A DNA stretch of 6,381 bases from Chlamydiia bacterium (GTDB taxonomy: Bacteria; Chlamydiota; Chlamydiia; Chlamydiales; FEN-1388): positions 1-6,381 of the forward strand of contig JAHFTM010000110.1 in assembly GCA_023269335.1 (NCBI GenBank). Reading direction: 5' to 3'. The notes beneath the pieces were generated by a model. It was not told where the DNA came from, did no database searches, and was given only the letters and a program-made list of their open reading frames with translations. This document shows, piece by piece, positions 6,104 to 6,381 of the stretch. Made by a program: the position numbers and the translations under genes. The stretch's first letter is position 1. The number at the start of each line of letters is the position of its first letter.

Positions 6104-6227
6104 GTATATGTTAGCATTTCCTGCGAATCCAGCACTCCCTTCAGAAGTGCGATTTTCGTTTTGTATTCGGATCTCGCTCCCATTTTACAAGATCTGTGAT
6201 TGGCAAGCACGTTAAAATCTGCATGGT
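6104..6227. other. Convergent intergenic region before sufS
   Basis: These 124 bases lie between the stop codons of the Ser/Lys-rich protein gene (+) and sufS (-). Apart from the weak hairpin at 6132-6162, I see no gene, repeat or strong terminator here. A minus-strand open frame covers this stretch and continues into the sufS end, but it is out of frame with the recognisable sufS sequence and is taken as a chance frame. Confidence 0.5.
6132..6162 (+). terminator. Weak candidate terminator of the Ser/Lys-rich protein gene
   Basis: GCACT at 6132-6136 pairs with AGTGC at 6146-6150 around a 9-base loop and is followed by GATTTTCGTTTT. The stem is short and the T-tract interrupted, so efficiency would be low. 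Confidence 0.25.
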
Positions 6228-6381
6228 TTAGCGAAGGAGCGGAAGAACTTCTATGAGCGCTTCTATGAAACGATCGATATCTTCTTGCGTATTGTAAAAT
6301 GATAAGGAAGCTCTTGCCGCTGTCGTACAACCATAATGGCGCATCACCGGCTGAGCACAAAGATGGCCTGTTCGAATTGCT
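6228..6381 (-). CDS. sufS: Cysteine desulfurase SufS, C-terminal 50 residues (5' part outside the window)
   Basis: Reading the minus strand from the right edge gives 50 codons ending in TAA at 6230-6228. The fragment begins AIRTGHLCAQPVMRHYG and continues TTAARASLSFYNTQEDIDRF. This is the diagnostic end of group II (SufS/CsdA-type) pyridoxal-phosphate cysteine desulfurases: the RTGHxCAxPxM motif holds the catalytic cysteine that carries the persulfide (codon at 6357-6359), and the R-[AV]-S-L-x-x-YNT-x-E-[DE]-[IV]-D segment closes the C-terminal domain. SufS takes sulfur from L-cysteine and hands it, usually through SufE or SufU, to the SufBCD scaffold for Fe-S cluster assembly in the cytosol. 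The second histidine of the common RTGHHCA form is leucine here, which is tolerated variation. The reading frame and stop are intact, so the gene is probably functional; suf partners would be expected outside the window. It is the only housekeeping gene here and marks the edge of the accessory block. Confidence 0.93.
   Translation of the reverse strand, partial: AIRTGHLCAQPVMRHYGCTTAARASLSFYNTQEDIDRFIEALIEVLPLLR

Noticed and set aside
6100..6360. 86-codon minus-strand frame at the right edge
   Set aside because: It overlaps the sufS C-terminus in another frame; the sufS frame gives the conserved RTGHxCAQP motif, while this one resembles nothing.
1..6381. CRISPR array, tRNA, rRNA, insertion sequence or attachment site
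   Set aside because: I saw no regularly spaced direct repeats, no transposase-like reading frame and no recognisable tRNA or rRNA segment.

Overview
The window reads as a piece of genome from a host-associated, probably intracellular bacterium with AT-rich non-coding DNA. The reasons are the gene content (a leucine-rich-repeat protein, a eukaryotic-type Ser/Thr kinase, a very long Pro/Ala-rich protein and a small Ser-rich basic protein with nuclear-localisation-like basic clusters) combined with ordinary bacterial expression signals (Shine-Dalgarno sequences, a strong intrinsic terminator) and a bacterial housekeeping gene, sufS, at the right edge. Amoeba- or arthropod-associated lineages such as Chlamydiae, Dependentiae or Legionellales would fit, but the sequence alone does not let me choose among them.

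Layout, left to right. (1) 3-860 (+): the C-terminal part of a leucine-rich-repeat protein whose start lies outside the window. (2) 913-3210 (-): a 765-residue protein with a new-looking N-terminal domain, a long disordered linker and a C-terminal protein kinase domain, convergent with the LRR gene. (3) 3211-3387: a 177-base AT-rich divergent intergenic region with an inverted repeat and two Shine-Dalgarno sequences facing outward. (4) 3388-5475 (+): a 695-residue protein with an N-terminal domain homologous to that of the kinase, a Pro/Ala/Ser-rich middle with many SP/TP sites, and a compact C-terminal domain I do not recognise. It ends at a 14-bp perfect hairpin terminator. (5) 5606-6103 (+): a 165-residue Lys/Ser-rich protein of unknown function. 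(6) 6228-6381 (-): the last 50 codons of the cysteine desulfurase gene sufS, with its catalytic cysteine visible.

The main discovery candidate is the divergent pair. The two proteins share a roughly 70-90 residue N-terminal module (13 of 40 identical positions in an ungapped core), but one carries a kinase and the other an SP/TP-rich tail plus a unique C-terminal domain. This suggests a duplicated docking or targeting module used by a kinase and its partner or substrate. The kinase has a second oddity: the usual beta-3 lysine is replaced by leucine, while a lysine sits in the glycine-rich loop exactly where the eukaryotic WNK ('with no lysine') kinases place theirs. It also lacks the HRD arginine (HCD). 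A shared role as secreted effectors acting on host proteins is inference; no secretion signal can be proven from the sequence.
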